Shown here one piece after another: positions 30,247-38,993 of a stretch of DNA of 64,000 nucleotides. The position numbers were made by a program, and so were the translations under genes. The DNA is from Flavisolibacter nicotianae (GTDB lineage: Bacteria; Bacteroidota; Bacteroidia; Chitinophagales; Chitinophagaceae). Positions within the stretch are counted from its first letter, which is position 1, and the number at the start of each line of letters is the position of its first letter. Under the pieces are notes generated by a model that saw only the letters and a list, made by a program, of their open reading frames with translations, did no database searches and was not told where the DNA came from. The DNA lies in the NCBI RefSeq assembly GCF_003628535.1, contig NZ_RBCI01000005.1, positions 1 to 64,000 of the forward strand, written 5' to 3'.

Positions 30247-31443
30247 TTATTGTTCAAACAAGCCAAACGTGCCGCCCACCCAGGTTTTGTCCTTGTTGTA
30301 GCGGACGCCGATCATTTTGCCTTTGCTCAGGCGGCACAGGTTGTTGACGGCGATGGGCCGATCGGCACCACGAGGCCAGAAGTAAAATAGACGGATCTCG
30401 CATTTCGCCGGCTCGTCCGGCGTTTCGATGACGGCTGCATAGGGAACTTTTTTCTGGAGGATCCAGTTTTCCGGGTCTTTTATTTGGGCAATCGCTTCTT
30501 GTGTCACGTCGATAATGACGCCCTGGCCGGCAAAAGAAAAGAGCGGCTTGACCACGTAATTTTCAAGGTCGTCGGGTAAGGGATCTGCCTGGCTCAAAAA
30601 CCGCGTGGCGGGAACGTTCGGATGGTCGATAAACGGCAGGGTGTATTTGCTCAGGCGGTAAAACCAGTTAGGGTGCGGCACCCAGGTAACATCGAAATCC
30701 TGGAACAGGATTTTGCCTTTTTCCTGCACCTCGGGCGATTGCTGTTGCAGGTCGTCGAAGATGAGGCGGTTGTAGATGCGTTCGATGCGGGTCTTTTTTC
30801 CATCCCGCAGGTAATAGAGATTTCGCCCTTCGGGGATCAGGTCTGTCAGGCAAACGGTTTTTACGCCGGTAAGATCTTCCGTTGCCCAAAAGTCAACCCG
30901 GGTTTTTTGTTTTTCCGGGAAGATCTCCAGCAACACAACGGCAGCCGGATCGCTGTCGCCGATCAAAATTTCTTTCAGTAACTGAATGTATTTTTCGCGG
31001 TTGTAGCCATTGAGAAAGATGCTAAACCCTTCGGGCCAGGGAAAATGGTTGTGTTGAATTTCCGGTTGGAGGATTTGCCAGGCAAAAAGCGTGGGAAAAC
31101 CCTGCATTTCGATGAGTTGGGGTTCAAGCCCACCGGTTTCGTCAAAACAAACCCCAAAATCAAATGCAATGAATTGGGGCTGGTGTTCTTCGCCGGGAAC
31201 AGCCAAATCGGGCGGGATCGCTTTGCTGCTTTGCCGGAAATAATCAGACGTGTTTACCCTGTCGATAATGCTTTCGCAGGCCGATACCATTTTTTGCACA
31301 AACTCCTTCGGCACAAAGACCGGTGTTTCCGCGATGCGAAAATCAAGGTGACCGGGGTAGAGGTTTTCCAGGTCGGTGAGGTAAGCCTTGTATTTGTCCT
31401 CGGTAAACTGCCGGTTGTATTGCTGCCGTAAGGAAGGGATCAT
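30247..31443 (-). CDS. ATP-grasp-like protein of unknown function
   Basis: A 398-residue cytoplasmic protein. The segment YVVKPLFSFAGQGVIID (about 288-304) matches the lysine-and-glycine loop of ATP-grasp ligases, NWILQKKVPY the ADP-contacting strand, and CEIRLFYFW with a later Asn/Asp-containing VRYNKDKTWVGG the metal site. The N-terminal half (PQFIAFDFGVCFDETG) may bind substrate. Such enzymes join a carboxylate to an amine or thiol, but neither is predictable. The gene stands alone; its stop is 4 nt from the -33 box of the next gene. Confidence 0.6.
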   Translation of the reverse strand: MIPSLRQQYNRQFTEDKYKAYLTDLENLYPGHLDFRIAETPVFVPKEFVQKMVSACESIIDRVNTSDYFRQSSKAIPPDLAVPGEEHQPQFIAFDFGVCFDETGGLEPQLIEMQGFPTLFAWQILQPEIQHNHFPWPEGFSIFLNGYNREKYIQLLKEILIGDSDPAAVVLLEIFPEKQKTRVDFWATEDLTGVKTVCLTDLIPEGRNLYYLRDGKKTRIERIYNRLIFDDLQQQSPEVQEKGKILFQDFDVTWVPHPNWFYRLSKYTLPFIDHPNVPATRFLSQADPLPDDLENYVVKPLFSFAGQGVIIDVTQEAIAQIKDPENWILQKKVPYAAVIETPDEPAKCEIRLFYFWPRGADRPIAVNNLCRLSKGKMIGVRYNKDKTWVGGTFGLFEQ

Positions 31444-31731
31444 CGGTTTTTACGGGTCAAGTTAAGCAATTAACCGTTTTGGTTTTGGACAGGCGGATCG
31501 ATGTATTTGGACAGGGAAAAAAGCAGTCGTTGCCGGCTGTTGTTTCGTAACGATGCTGCGTCGGCAAGGAAATTTCCTATTGCATCGATGCGCAGCCGTG
31601 GCACTTTCAATTGAGACAGGGCAGTCTTCTTTTGGCAACAGGCTCAAGTTCCTTCAGCGCGCCGGAGCAATGTGAGCCGGTCGCGTGGTATGTTATTTGT
31701 GCCCGTGAATACGACAAGAAAATGCAATCTC
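31444..31731. other. Spacer between divergent genes
   Basis: This 288-nt interval separates the divergent ATP-grasp and MBL genes. No gene, repeat or convincing -33/-7 pair was seen; promoters for both must lie here. Confidence 0.4.
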
Positions 31732-32715
31732 ATGGACAAAAGAATCGTAGACCGCAGGGAAATCTCAGCGACGGAAGAGCGCCATATCATCAACAATATA
31801 TTTGCCATCGCACCCGGCGTCTGGCGAATGAAGGATGTATTTGTCAATGTGTATATAATCGAAAGCCAGGAACAGCCCGGCTGGGTTTTGGTAGACACGG
31901 GGATGAAATCGTCCTATGCCAAGATCAAGAATTTCATCGCTGAGGCGATGGAACCGGGTTCAGTTCCACAGGCCATTATCCTCACGCATGGCCACTTCGA
32001 CCACAGGGGGGCGCTGCAACAGCTTTCCACAGAATGGCGGGTGCCCGTCTACTGCCACCACATGGAACTGCCATACCTCACGGCCAAGGCTTCCTATCCG
32101 CCACCCGACCCAACCGTTGGCGGCGGTATGATGGCATCCATGGCCTTTGTTTATCCAAGTGGTCCCATTGATGTGCAGGAATACCTGCGGGAACTTCCCG
32201 AAGACGGTACAGTTCCACACCTTCCCGACTGGCGTTGGATCCACACGCCGGGACATACGCCGGGCCATATCAGCCTGTTCCGGGAAAAGGATGGTGTGCT
32301 GGTGGCCGGCGATGCCGTGGTAACCACAAAGCAGGAATCTATTTTTTCGGTGATGTCGCAAAAGCGGGTGCTCAGCGGTCCGCCAAAATATTTTACACCC
32401 GACTGGGGCGCCGCGGCAAGGACGGTAAAAACGCTGGCAGCGCTCGAGCCCAACATCATTGCATCCGGTCACGGCAGTGCCATGTATGGCGACGAAGCAA
32501 GAAAGGCATTGCACAAAATGGCCCGTGAGTTCTGGCACATGGGGATGCCGGATAAGGGAAGGTATGTACGGGAGCCAGCGTTGTTCAACGACGAGGGGCC
32601 AACCTATGTTCCGCCGAAAATTCCCAATTATTTTTTCCTAAAAATACTGGCCGTAACGGCACTCGCCGTAGCAGGCTATGTCGTTTACCGGCGAAGCCGG
32701 AAACGTTGGCTGTAA
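31732..32715 (+). CDS. MBL-fold metallo-hydrolase with C-terminal membrane anchor
   Basis: A 327-residue metallo-beta-lactamase-fold hydrolase. Zinc ligands are seen in THGHFDHRG (HxHxDH), HTPGHTPGH, AGDAV and SGHGSAM. A hydrophobic helix (about 299-317, FLKILAVTALAVAGYVVY) followed by RRSRKR anchors the C-terminus in the inner membrane with the domain on the opposite side from the basic tail. The ATG at 31732 avoids a non-conserved 20-residue extension. Members hydrolyse thioesters, lactones or phosphodiesters; the substrate is not evident. A terminator follows. Confidence 0.85.
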   Translation: MDKRIVDRREISATEERHIINNIFAIAPGVWRMKDVFVNVYIIESQEQPGWVLVDTGMKSSYAKIKNFIAEAMEPGSVPQAIILTHGHFDHRGALQQLSTEWRVPVYCHHMELPYLTAKASYPPPDPTVGGGMMASMAFVYPSGPIDVQEYLRELPEDGTVPHLPDWRWIHTPGHTPGHISLFREKDGVLVAGDAVVTTKQESIFSVMSQKRVLSGPPKYFTPDWGAAARTVKTLAALEPNIIASGHGSAMYGDEARKALHKMAREFWHMGMPDKGRYVREPALFNDEGPTYVPPKIPNYFFLKILAVTALAVAGYVVYRRSRKRWL

Positions 32716-32742
32716 AGAAGAAACATCATTTTGCCGGAAAAC

Positions 32743-32773
32743 AAAAACAGCTCCTTTGTCCGGGGCTGTTTTT
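32743..32773. terminator. Bidirectional terminator
   Basis: A 12-bp stem (32743-32754 with 32762-32773, one G-U pair) with a 7-nt loop, flanked by A and T runs on the two sides, lies between the convergent MBL and pdxJ genes. It touches the pdxJ stop codon. Confidence 0.85.
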
Positions 32774-33497
32774 ATTCGGCAAGCTGGCGTTTGTAAAGTT
32801 GAATGGCGTTTTCAAAACCCAGATAAATGGCATCACAGATGAGCGCATGACCAATGCTCACTTCATCAAGCCAGGGAATGTTTTGTTTGAAATATTTGAG
32901 GTTGTGCAAATCGAGGTCGTGACCGGCATTGAGTCCAAGCCCGGCTTCTTTTGCTTTTTTAGCGGCATCGACATACTTCACGATCACGCTGCCGCGGTTT
33001 CCGGTTGCGTATTGCCGTGCGTAGGACTCGGTATAAAGCTCTACGCGGTCGGTACCGGTTAACGCGGCGCCTTCGACCATTTTCGGGTCGGGATCAACAA
33101 AGATCGAAACGCGGATACCGGCCTGCTTAAACACCGAAATCATTTCTTTCAAATAGCTCTTGTGCCTGATCGTGTCCCAACCATGATCGGAGGTGATTTG
33201 TCCCAGCTCGTCGGGAACAAGTGTAACCTGGTGGGGCTTCACCTCCAGCACCAGGTCTACAAACGATTGTTCCCTTGAATTGCCTTCAATATTGAATTCG
33301 GTGGTAATTACTTTTTTGAGTGCCCGCACGTCGCTGTATCGGATATGCCGTTCATCGGGGCGGGGGTGGACCGTGATTCCGTCGGCACCGAAACGTTGTG
33401 CGTCAACGGCAGCTTTTACCACATCGGGATTGTTGCCGCCGCGACTGTTGCGCAGCGTCGCCAGTTTGTTGATATTGACAGAGAGCTTTGTTGGCAT
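32772..33497 (-). CDS. pdxJ: Pyridoxine 5'-phosphate synthase
   Basis: The 241-residue TIM-barrel enzyme condenses 1-deoxyxylulose 5-phosphate with 3-amino-2-oxopropyl phosphate to pyridoxine 5'-phosphate. Motifs are LSVNINKLATLRNSRGG (about 5-21), HPRPDERHI, FNIEGN, LVPD, GLGLNAGHDLDLHN and EVSIGHALI. The start ATG is 33497, right behind a strong promoter; an in-frame ATG at 33542 lies upstream of the -7 box. It shares the end terminator with the MBL gene. Confidence 0.96.
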   Translation of the reverse strand: MPTKLSVNINKLATLRNSRGGNNPDVVKAAVDAQRFGADGITVHPRPDERHIRYSDVRALKKVITTEFNIEGNSREQSFVDLVLEVKPHQVTLVPDELGQITSDHGWDTIRHKSYLKEMISVFKQAGIRVSIFVDPDPKMVEGAALTGTDRVELYTESYARQYATGNRGSVIVKYVDAAKKAKEAGLGLNAGHDLDLHNLKYFKQNIPWLDEVSIGHALICDAIYLGFENAIQLYKRQLAE

Positions 33498-33502
33498 TGA
33501 AG

Positions 33503-33535
33503 CAAAGATAATTTTCGGTGGTGGGAAAATACAAA
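33503..33535 (-). promoter_or_regulatory. pdxJ promoter
   Basis: On the minus strand TTTG (33535-33532), 21 nt, TATCTTTG (33510-33503), 5 nt before the ATG. The -33 element overlaps the T run of the preceding gene's terminator. Confidence 0.75.
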
Positions 33536-33561
33536 AAAACAAATCCCCTGCAAGAGGGGAT
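33531..33561 (-). terminator. Rho-independent terminator of the lipoprotein gene
   Basis: On the minus strand ATCCCCT-CTTGC-AGGGGAT (33561-33543) is followed by TTGTTTTTTTG. It ends the transcript of the gene at 33671-34363. Confidence 0.75.
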
Positions 33562-33670
33562 CTGGTTGTGTTGTTGGATCAGGCGCTGACAGTGCGCTAC
33601 GGGGTTTTTCACAGGGGACGTATAGTAGGGGTAAGGATTATGGGTAAAAAAGGATGGTGGTTGTCTTTGC

Positions 33671-34363
33671 TTAGTCGTGTTCCACTTCTGCTTCGCCGTG
33701 ATGGCTGTTCAGGTTATTGAGTACAAGGTTATATAGATCGGTGTTTGATGTTGCGGAGAGAACGATGGTGTTATTCGTCAGTGAAGCTGCCGTAAATGCC
33801 GATTCCGGGATTCCTTTTGTGAGTTGGGAAAGGTCGATGCTATTGAGGGCCGAATATTTTTCTCCCTGTGCAACCGTGATGTTGTGTTTTTCCGCCTTCA
33901 GTTCCACGTTGCTGGCGACAATGAATTTCACAGGGTGGGAGACAGATCCGGCTGTCAGCGTGCCGTCCAGTTCCAATGCAGGCGAGTTGCCGCTCGGAAC
34001 GAGGAAAGCCTTGAACTCGACTTCGTTATACGTGCCGGCCGGGATCGTGATGTTTCCGAGGAAAGAAGTGGCGGAAAAAAGGTCAACCTGCTGCGCTGCT
34101 CGTTGCTTGAATTCCACTTCACCGCTGTTGCTTTCGGCTTCAAATTTTAATTCGTTTGCCGATGCCGTGCCGGCCGTCCAGTTGATCGACGTCGCTGCAA
34201 TGCGACCCGTTGCATCGGTTTTACCAACGAGAGCCGTACGGTTGATGGTGCGGAGCTGGTAGCCCACGGTTCCGGCATTTTCGGCATTCGTCGATTCTTT
34301 TTTGCAGCTGGTGAAAAGGGTGGCAGCAACGAGTACTGTGAGGAGTGGTGTGTGCATTTTCAT
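33671..34363 (-). CDS. Lipoprotein, DUF4382-like
   Basis: A 230-residue lipoprotein: the signal ends in the lipobox LFTSC (Cys at about 20) followed by KKEST. The mature part is beta-rich with the pattern NITIPAGTYNEVEFKA and ALELDGTLTAGSVSHPVKFI, which resembles DUF4382-type proteins. The C-terminus is acidic and His-rich (HHGEAEVEHD). It is likely lipid-anchored in the outer membrane or on the surface. It is monocistronic with its own terminator. Function unknown; the domain link is tentative. Confidence 0.7.
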   Translation of the reverse strand: MKMHTPLLTVLVAATLFTSCKKESTNAENAGTVGYQLRTINRTALVGKTDATGRIAATSINWTAGTASANELKFEAESNSGEVEFKQRAAQQVDLFSATSFLGNITIPAGTYNEVEFKAFLVPSGNSPALELDGTLTAGSVSHPVKFIVASNVELKAEKHNITVAQGEKYSALNSIDLSQLTKGIPESAFTAASLTNNTIVLSATSNTDLYNLVLNNLNSHHGEAEVEHD

Positions 34364-34512
34364 AAGTCTATTTTTGAGTGTTGCAAATAGGTCAACAGCC
34401 GTTGAAAAAATGTAACCATCGGTCGCTTTTTTTTAAAGACGAAATGCCAAACTTGCAACGAGGTTTTAGGAATGGCATGTATGAATCGTTTTGAATTGGA
34501 CTCGTTACTGTC

Positions 34513-34547
34513 CTGTAAAAGAAGAAAGCTTCCCGAAGGAAGCTTTC
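34513..34547 (-). terminator. Terminator with UUCG loop
   Basis: On the minus strand a 10-bp perfect stem (34547-34538 with 34533-34524) closes a TTCG loop and is followed by a T-rich stretch (TTCTTTT). It lies downstream of the 46-residue membrane protein gene. Confidence 0.75.
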
Positions 34548-34603
34548 AATGCGTTGCAGTACAACACCACACACCATTCTCTACGCAACTGCAACAATAT
34601 TTT

Positions 34604-34744
34604 TTAGGCGAGACTGTTTACCAGCACGTAAAAACTGACACCCCAGAATGCCAGGAATAAAAGGATCATCATAACGGTTGACAGGAAATGAAATTTTTCC
34701 TGCGTACTCTCTCTCTTCACCAGTCTTTCCAACGCTTGTTTCAT
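34604..34744 (-). CDS. Small single-span membrane protein (46 residues)
   Basis: ATG at 34744 to TAA at 34604 encodes MKQALERLVKRESTQEKF followed by one membrane helix (about 20-40) and the end FYVLVNSLA. The basic N-terminus and helix suggest an inner-membrane protein with its N-terminus in the cytoplasm. A 42-residue protein at 19876-20004 shares the layout and the YVLxNSxA end. It is followed by a good terminator, which supports real expression. Function unknown. Confidence 0.6.
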   Translation of the reverse strand: MKQALERLVKRESTQEKFHFLSTVMMILLFLAFWGVSFYVLVNSLA

Positions 34745-34918
34745 ACAATGTTCATTTGATTCGTTTATTCATATAGGAAATTGGTGCCAATTTTTAAAAC
34801 AGGGGGAATTTGCTGAAACAGCTCTTCTGTATTTGCTTTGGTTGTGGAAGTGCAGCCACACCGGAATGTAGAACAACCACGGCTATGTTAAATTGCAGGG
34901 TGTATAACGGCGGAATCC

Positions 34919-34944
34919 TGTAACCCGGCCCTGGGTTACATTTG
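34919..34944 (+). promoter_or_regulatory. Palindrome overlapping a -7 box
   Basis: TGTAACCC and GGGTTACA form a perfect 8-bp inverted repeat (34919-34926, 34933-34940). Its right arm overlaps TACATTTG (34937-34944), a -7 box 4 nt before the DUF4268 ATG. It may be an operator; no regulator is nearby. Confidence 0.45.
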
Positions 34945-34948
34945 CGAC

Positions 34949-35410
34949 ATGTATTCGAAGCAGGAAGCCGCCCAACTGCGCCAGGCGTTTTGGACAACAT
35001 TCGGACAGTACATGTCGCCGGTAGTTTCGGCAGAAGGAGAGAAGATCAATTGGGTCAATTACAAAACCGGAGAGAAGAATATTCAATTCCGCATGGCAGC
35101 CGATAACAAGAAGGCGACAATATCGATCGATCTTACACACAAGGACAGGGACATTCAGCAATTGTATTTTGAACAATTCGGCGAGCTGAAAAAATTTCTT
35201 CGCGACGCTACCGGCGAGGAATGGACCTGGCAGTTGCATGCATTGGATGAATTTGGCAAAAACATTTCGCGGATCTTTGTCGAAAAAGGCGGTGTTTCGA
35301 TATTTCAAAAAAGCGACTGGCCGGAACTCATTTCTTTTTTTAAGCAGCGCATCATCGCCCTGGACGAATTCTGGTCGCAGGTAAAGTACAGCTTTGAAGG
35401 TTTACGCTAA
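34949..35410 (+). CDS. DUF4268 domain protein
   Basis: A 153-residue cytoplasmic protein made of one DUF4268 domain, recognised by RQAFWTTFGQYMSP near the N-terminus, INWVNYKTGEKNIQFRM and the closing FFKQRIIALDEFWSQVK. In other proteins DUF4268 follows a nuclease-like domain, but here it stands alone. The gene is likely leaderless. No function is established. Confidence 0.85.
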   Translation: MYSKQEAAQLRQAFWTTFGQYMSPVVSAEGEKINWVNYKTGEKNIQFRMAADNKKATISIDLTHKDRDIQQLYFEQFGELKKFLRDATGEEWTWQLHALDEFGKNISRIFVEKGGVSIFQKSDWPELISFFKQRIIALDEFWSQVKYSFEGLR

Positions 35411-35475
35411 GAATTAACAAGCCCTTGCTTTGCCGTTAGTCTTTGCACTTTATTTTTAGGAAACATTTACTTCTT

Positions 35476-35982
35476 ATGAAAAATTGCTTTCTTCTGTTGT
35501 TTTTACTGCCGCTGTTTTCGCTGGCTCAAGACTGTAAGCTGAAAAAATCCGTCGACCCGTTTACGCATGAGACCAAGCTCTCTACCGGCTTTCAGAATTT
35601 TACCAATAACGGCCTGACGGTTTCCATTTCGGCTGATGCAACAGCCAAAGAGATCGACTTTTTTATCTGGATTAAAGGCGACAACAAATGCTTTGACGCT
35701 GAGTCGGTGGCCAACGTCACGTTTGAAGGTGAACGTTCAAAAACCATTTTGCGCAATGCCGGATCGATGAACTGCGATGGCGCTTTTCATTTTGTATTTA
35801 AAAACAGCGCGTCTACGCCAACCTGGCTTACCCGGATGGCAACGAAAAAGCTGGCCACTATTAAACTGGTTGGTACGGACAAAAAAGAAATGGTGATCGC
35901 ATTTTCCGACGAGCAAAAAGTGCTGTTTCAATCCATGGCGGCCTGCATGACCACGGAAGGAAAAACGCTGCTGGTGCAATAA
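35476..35982 (+). CDS. Exported hypothetical protein
   Basis: A 168-residue protein with signal peptide (1-18, ending FSLAQ) and a mature beta-rich part containing four cysteines (DCKLKK, NKCFDAES, MNCDGAF, AACMTTEG) that may form disulfides. The ATG at 35476 fits the signal peptide. It has no recognised family. A strong terminator follows. Confidence 0.7.
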   Translation: MKNCFLLLFLLPLFSLAQDCKLKKSVDPFTHETKLSTGFQNFTNNGLTVSISADATAKEIDFFIWIKGDNKCFDAESVANVTFEGERSKTILRNAGSMNCDGAFHFVFKNSASTPTWLTRMATKKLATIKLVGTDKKEMVIAFSDEQKVLFQSMAACMTTEGKTLLVQ

Positions 35983-36005
35983 TCTTTCCGCAGTAACCTT
36001 ATAAG

Positions 36006-36037
36006 AAAAGTCTTCACGAGCTGAAGACTTTTTTCTT
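36006..36037 (+). terminator. Rho-independent terminator
   Basis: An 11-bp stem AAAAGTCTTCA / TGAAGACTTTT (36006-36016 with 36022-36032), 5-nt loop, followed by TTTCTT. Confidence 0.85.
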
Positions 36038-36077
36038 GCCCGGAACGATTGGTGGAAAATCCACCGGTATAGCTCTT

Positions 36078-36107
36078 TTTGCCTTTCCCCACATCTTGTT
36101 ATCTTTC
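36078..36107 (+). promoter_or_regulatory. Promoter of the penicillin-acylase-family gene
   Basis: TTTG (36078-36081), 18 nt, TATCTTTC (36100-36107; last base differs from consensus), 11 nt before the ATG. Confidence 0.55.
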
Positions 36108-36118
36108 GCCCCTATTCC

Positions 36119-38575
36119 ATGCTTATGCGAATTGTTGCTTTTCTGATCAGCACTGTCATTACCGGAACGTTGATTTTCGCCTTGAACAAGCGCTGGGGAA
36201 CCGTTCCTGCCCTGGGCCGCTTTTTGAGCCCGCAATGCGGATTCTGGCAGGCAGGCGAAGCATCCGGCGAAGCGCTTGACGAAGATTTCCAGTTTGCCGA
36301 ATTGAAAGGCAAGGTGTCTGTTTACCTCGACGAAAGGCTGGTGCCGCATGTTTTTGCAGATAAGGATGATGATGCTTATTTCGTGCAGGGATTTTTGCAC
36401 GCCAAATACCGTCTCTGGCAAATGGATTTTCAAACCCGCTACGCCGCCGGCCGGCTGAGCGAAGTGCTGAGTGATCCGAGGCTGGTGAATGTGGACCGGC
36501 TGCAGCGCAGAATGGGCATGGTGTACGCCGCCGAGATCATGGTGAAGGAAATGGAAAAAGACCCGACCACCAAGGCCATGCTGGATGCCTATACGGCCGG
36601 CGTGAACCGGTATATTCAAACCGTTACGGAAGCGAGCCTGCCTTTCGAATTCAAATTACTGGGTTATAAACCCGAACCCTGGAGCAACCTGAAAATAGCA
36701 CTGTTTATTAAACTGATGTCTGCCGACCTGGCCGGTCTTTCGTATGCCAAAGACCTGCAGTTTACCAACATGAAATCGGTTTTTTCCCTGCAGGATATGG
36801 ACCTATTGTTTCCGCAGATTTCCGATTCTTCCAAACCCATCATCCCTGCAGGAACAGCGTTTGCACCACCGGCCGTGCAACCGGTGCCGCCGGCCAATCT
36901 TGACTCGCTGTACTATGGCAACGATACAACGGTTAACCCGGTGCAGGTGCCCAAGCCTGTCGACATCAAGGGCAGCAACAACTGGGCGGTAAGTGGGAGC
37001 AAAACAGCGAGCGGATCGCCGATCCTTTGCAACGACCCACACCTGCGACTTTCCCTTCCTTCCATTTGGTACGAAATGCAAATTCACACTCCCACGATGA
37101 ATGCCTACGGAGCGACCTTTCCCAGCATCCCCGGTGTTGTGATTGGCTTTAACGATAACGTGGCCTTTGGCTTCACCAACGCCGGCCGGGACGTGATCGA
37201 TTATTACCGGATCAGGTTCAGGGATGAGAGCCGCCGCGAATACTGGTACAATGGGCAATGGAAGGCTTGTCAAATGCGGGTGGAAGAAATTAAAAAGCGT
37301 GACGGTTCTACCGTAACGGACACGATTGCCTATACCGTATTCGGTCCCGTGCTTTACGATAAAACATTTACCAACGGCGATTCGACGATCACCACGGCAC
37401 TGGCCATGCGATGGACGGCACACGATCCGTCCAACGAAGCGCTGACCTGGTACAAACTCGACCGCGCAAAAGATTACGCCGATTACGAAGAGGCGATCAA
37501 ATTTTTTTCCGCACCGGGGCAAAACATGTTGTTTGCTTCCAAAAGCGGCGATATCGCCATCCGCCAGCAGGGCCGTTTCCCGCTGCGCTGGAAAGGACAG
37601 GGCGTTTACGTAATGCCCGGCGAAGACAGCACGTTCAACTGGCAGGGATGGATACCCCAGGAAGAAAATCCGCATGTTCTCAACCCGGCCCAGGGCTTTC
37701 TTCAAAGTGCCAATCAACGACCTGTGGATTCGACCTACCCGTATTTCATTCCCGGCGATTATTTTACGCCGCGTGGTGTTTCGGCCTACAATCACCTGGA
37801 CACCATGCAACGGGTAACGCCGCAGGACATGATGAAGCTGCAATACGACGTCTATAGTTCAATGGCCGCCGATGCCGTGCCCTTCCTGTTGAAACACGTG
37901 GAAGAGAACTACCTGAACAGCGATGAACTTCGTTACATCCGTGATCTCAAAAACTGGGATTTCCGGGTCACGACAACCACCAGGGGAGCGACGATCTACC
38001 AGGCCTGGTTCGACAGCCTGGAGAAAGTGATCTGGTCCGATGAATTCGCCCAGGTGAAGAAAACCGTTGCTTACCCGGTTGAGCAAACGTTTTTTGAAAT
38101 TCTTGCCAGGGACAGTGCCTTTCATTTTATTGACAACATCAATACGCCACAGGTGGAAACACTGAACCAACAGGTTACCACGGCTTTTAAAATGGCGGCC
38201 GAAGCGCTGGCAAAAGAAGAGGCGCAAAACGGGTTGGTATGGTGGAAACACAAAGGCAGCATGATTCAGCACCTGTTGCGGGATGCCGTTCCTGCCCTGG
38301 GCCGCTTGAATGTTGAGGCGCCCGGTTGGGGCAACGTACTCAACGCTTTTGGCAAAACGTCGGGACCAAGCTGGCGCATGATCGTTCACCTGACTCCCGA
38401 GACCGAAGCCTATGGCATTTACCCGGCAGGGCAAAGCGGCAACCCCGGTAGCAAATTCTACGACAACTTTATCGACGACTGGGTGGCCGGCAAATATTAC
38501 CGCCTTTGGGTGATGAAGGAATCGGAGGCGGCAGACAAACGGATCATCGGCAAACTCACATTTACAAAAGCATAA
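36119..38575 (+). CDS. Penicillin acylase family protein (Ntn hydrolase)
   Basis: An 818-residue precursor with an N-terminal membrane or signal segment (about 4-21). The alpha-chain part (about 60-260) contains YFVQGFLHAKYRLWQMDF; the beta chain should start after self-cleavage at Ser286 in GSNNWAV, the N-terminal nucleophile. NDPHL and the Asn/Arg positions further down are typical. The family cleaves amide bonds of penicillins, acyl-homoserine lactones or other acylated compounds. It sits 3 nt upstream of a small membrane protein gene. The ATG at 36125 is an equally possible start. Substrate is unknown. Confidence 0.9.
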   Translation: MLMRIVAFLISTVITGTLIFALNKRWGTVPALGRFLSPQCGFWQAGEASGEALDEDFQFAELKGKVSVYLDERLVPHVFADKDDDAYFVQGFLHAKYRLWQMDFQTRYAAGRLSEVLSDPRLVNVDRLQRRMGMVYAAEIMVKEMEKDPTTKAMLDAYTAGVNRYIQTVTEASLPFEFKLLGYKPEPWSNLKIALFIKLMSADLAGLSYAKDLQFTNMKSVFSLQDMDLLFPQISDSSKPIIPAGTAFAPPAVQPVPPANLDSLYYGNDTTVNPVQVPKPVDIKGSNNWAVSGSKTASGSPILCNDPHLRLSLPSIWYEMQIHTPTMNAYGATFPSIPGVVIGFNDNVAFGFTNAGRDVIDYYRIRFRDESRREYWYNGQWKACQMRVEEIKKRDGSTVTDTIAYTVFGPVLYDKTFTNGDSTITTALAMRWTAHDPSNEALTWYKLDRAKDYADYEEAIKFFSAPGQNMLFASKSGDIAIRQQGRFPLRWKGQGVYVMPGEDSTFNWQGWIPQEENPHVLNPAQGFLQSANQRPVDSTYPYFIPGDYFTPRGVSAYNHLDTMQRVTPQDMMKLQYDVYSSMAADAVPFLLKHVEENYLNSDELRYIRDLKNWDFRVTTTTRGATIYQAWFDSLEKVIWSDEFAQVKKTVAYPVEQTFFEILARDSAFHFIDNINTPQVETLNQQVTTAFKMAAEALAKEEAQNGLVWWKHKGSMIQHLLRDAVPALGRLNVEAPGWGNVLNAFGKTSGPSWRMIVHLTPETEAYGIYPAGQSGNPGSKFYDNFIDDWVAGKYYRLWVMKESEAADKRIIGKLTFTKA

Positions 38576-38578
38576 GCT

Positions 38579-38938
38579 ATGCGTTTTCTTCTTGCAACCC
38601 TGTTAACAGCTACGCTGAGTTTTATTGCAGGTCTTTATTTGCCCTGGTGGAGCATTGCCCTCGTGGCTTTTTTGGTGGCCCTGCTCATCAAGCAAACGAT
38701 CGGGTGGGCATACCTGGCTGCCTTTACGGCTATTTTTATTTTGTGGGGCGGACTGGCAAGCCTGATCCATGTTCGCAACCAGGGCATTCTGTCGCGGAAA
38801 GTTGCACAGATCTTTCCGCTGAACGGAAACGCCTTTTACCTGATCCTGGTAACGGCCATGATTGGGGCACTGGTTGCAGGATTTGCCGCCATGAGCGGAA
38901 GCTCGTTGCGTCCGGCTGATGAAAAGCTGTTGAAATAA
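38579..38938 (+). CDS. Four-helix membrane protein
   Basis: A 119-residue protein of four membrane helices (about 2-18, 21-38, 43-63, 86-106), separated by short loops, with the charged loop HVRNQGILSRKVAQIF between the third and fourth. It follows the acylase gene by 3 nt and is probably cotranscribed. I recognise no named family. Confidence 0.75.
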   Translation: MRFLLATLLTATLSFIAGLYLPWWSIALVAFLVALLIKQTIGWAYLAAFTAIFILWGGLASLIHVRNQGILSRKVAQIFPLNGNAFYLILVTAMIGALVAGFAAMSGSSLRPADEKLLK

Positions 38939-38993
38939 GGCGTTATTCCAGCAATGGTTTTTTCGACCACGACACGAAGCGTACATTCGTTCT

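Noticed and set aside
33543-33561. ATCCCCT/AGGGGAT hairpin as a further copy of the DUF559-element end
   Set aside because: Core and loop differ from CCCCTAAAGGGG, there is no DUF559 gene nearby, and the following T run explains it as a terminator.
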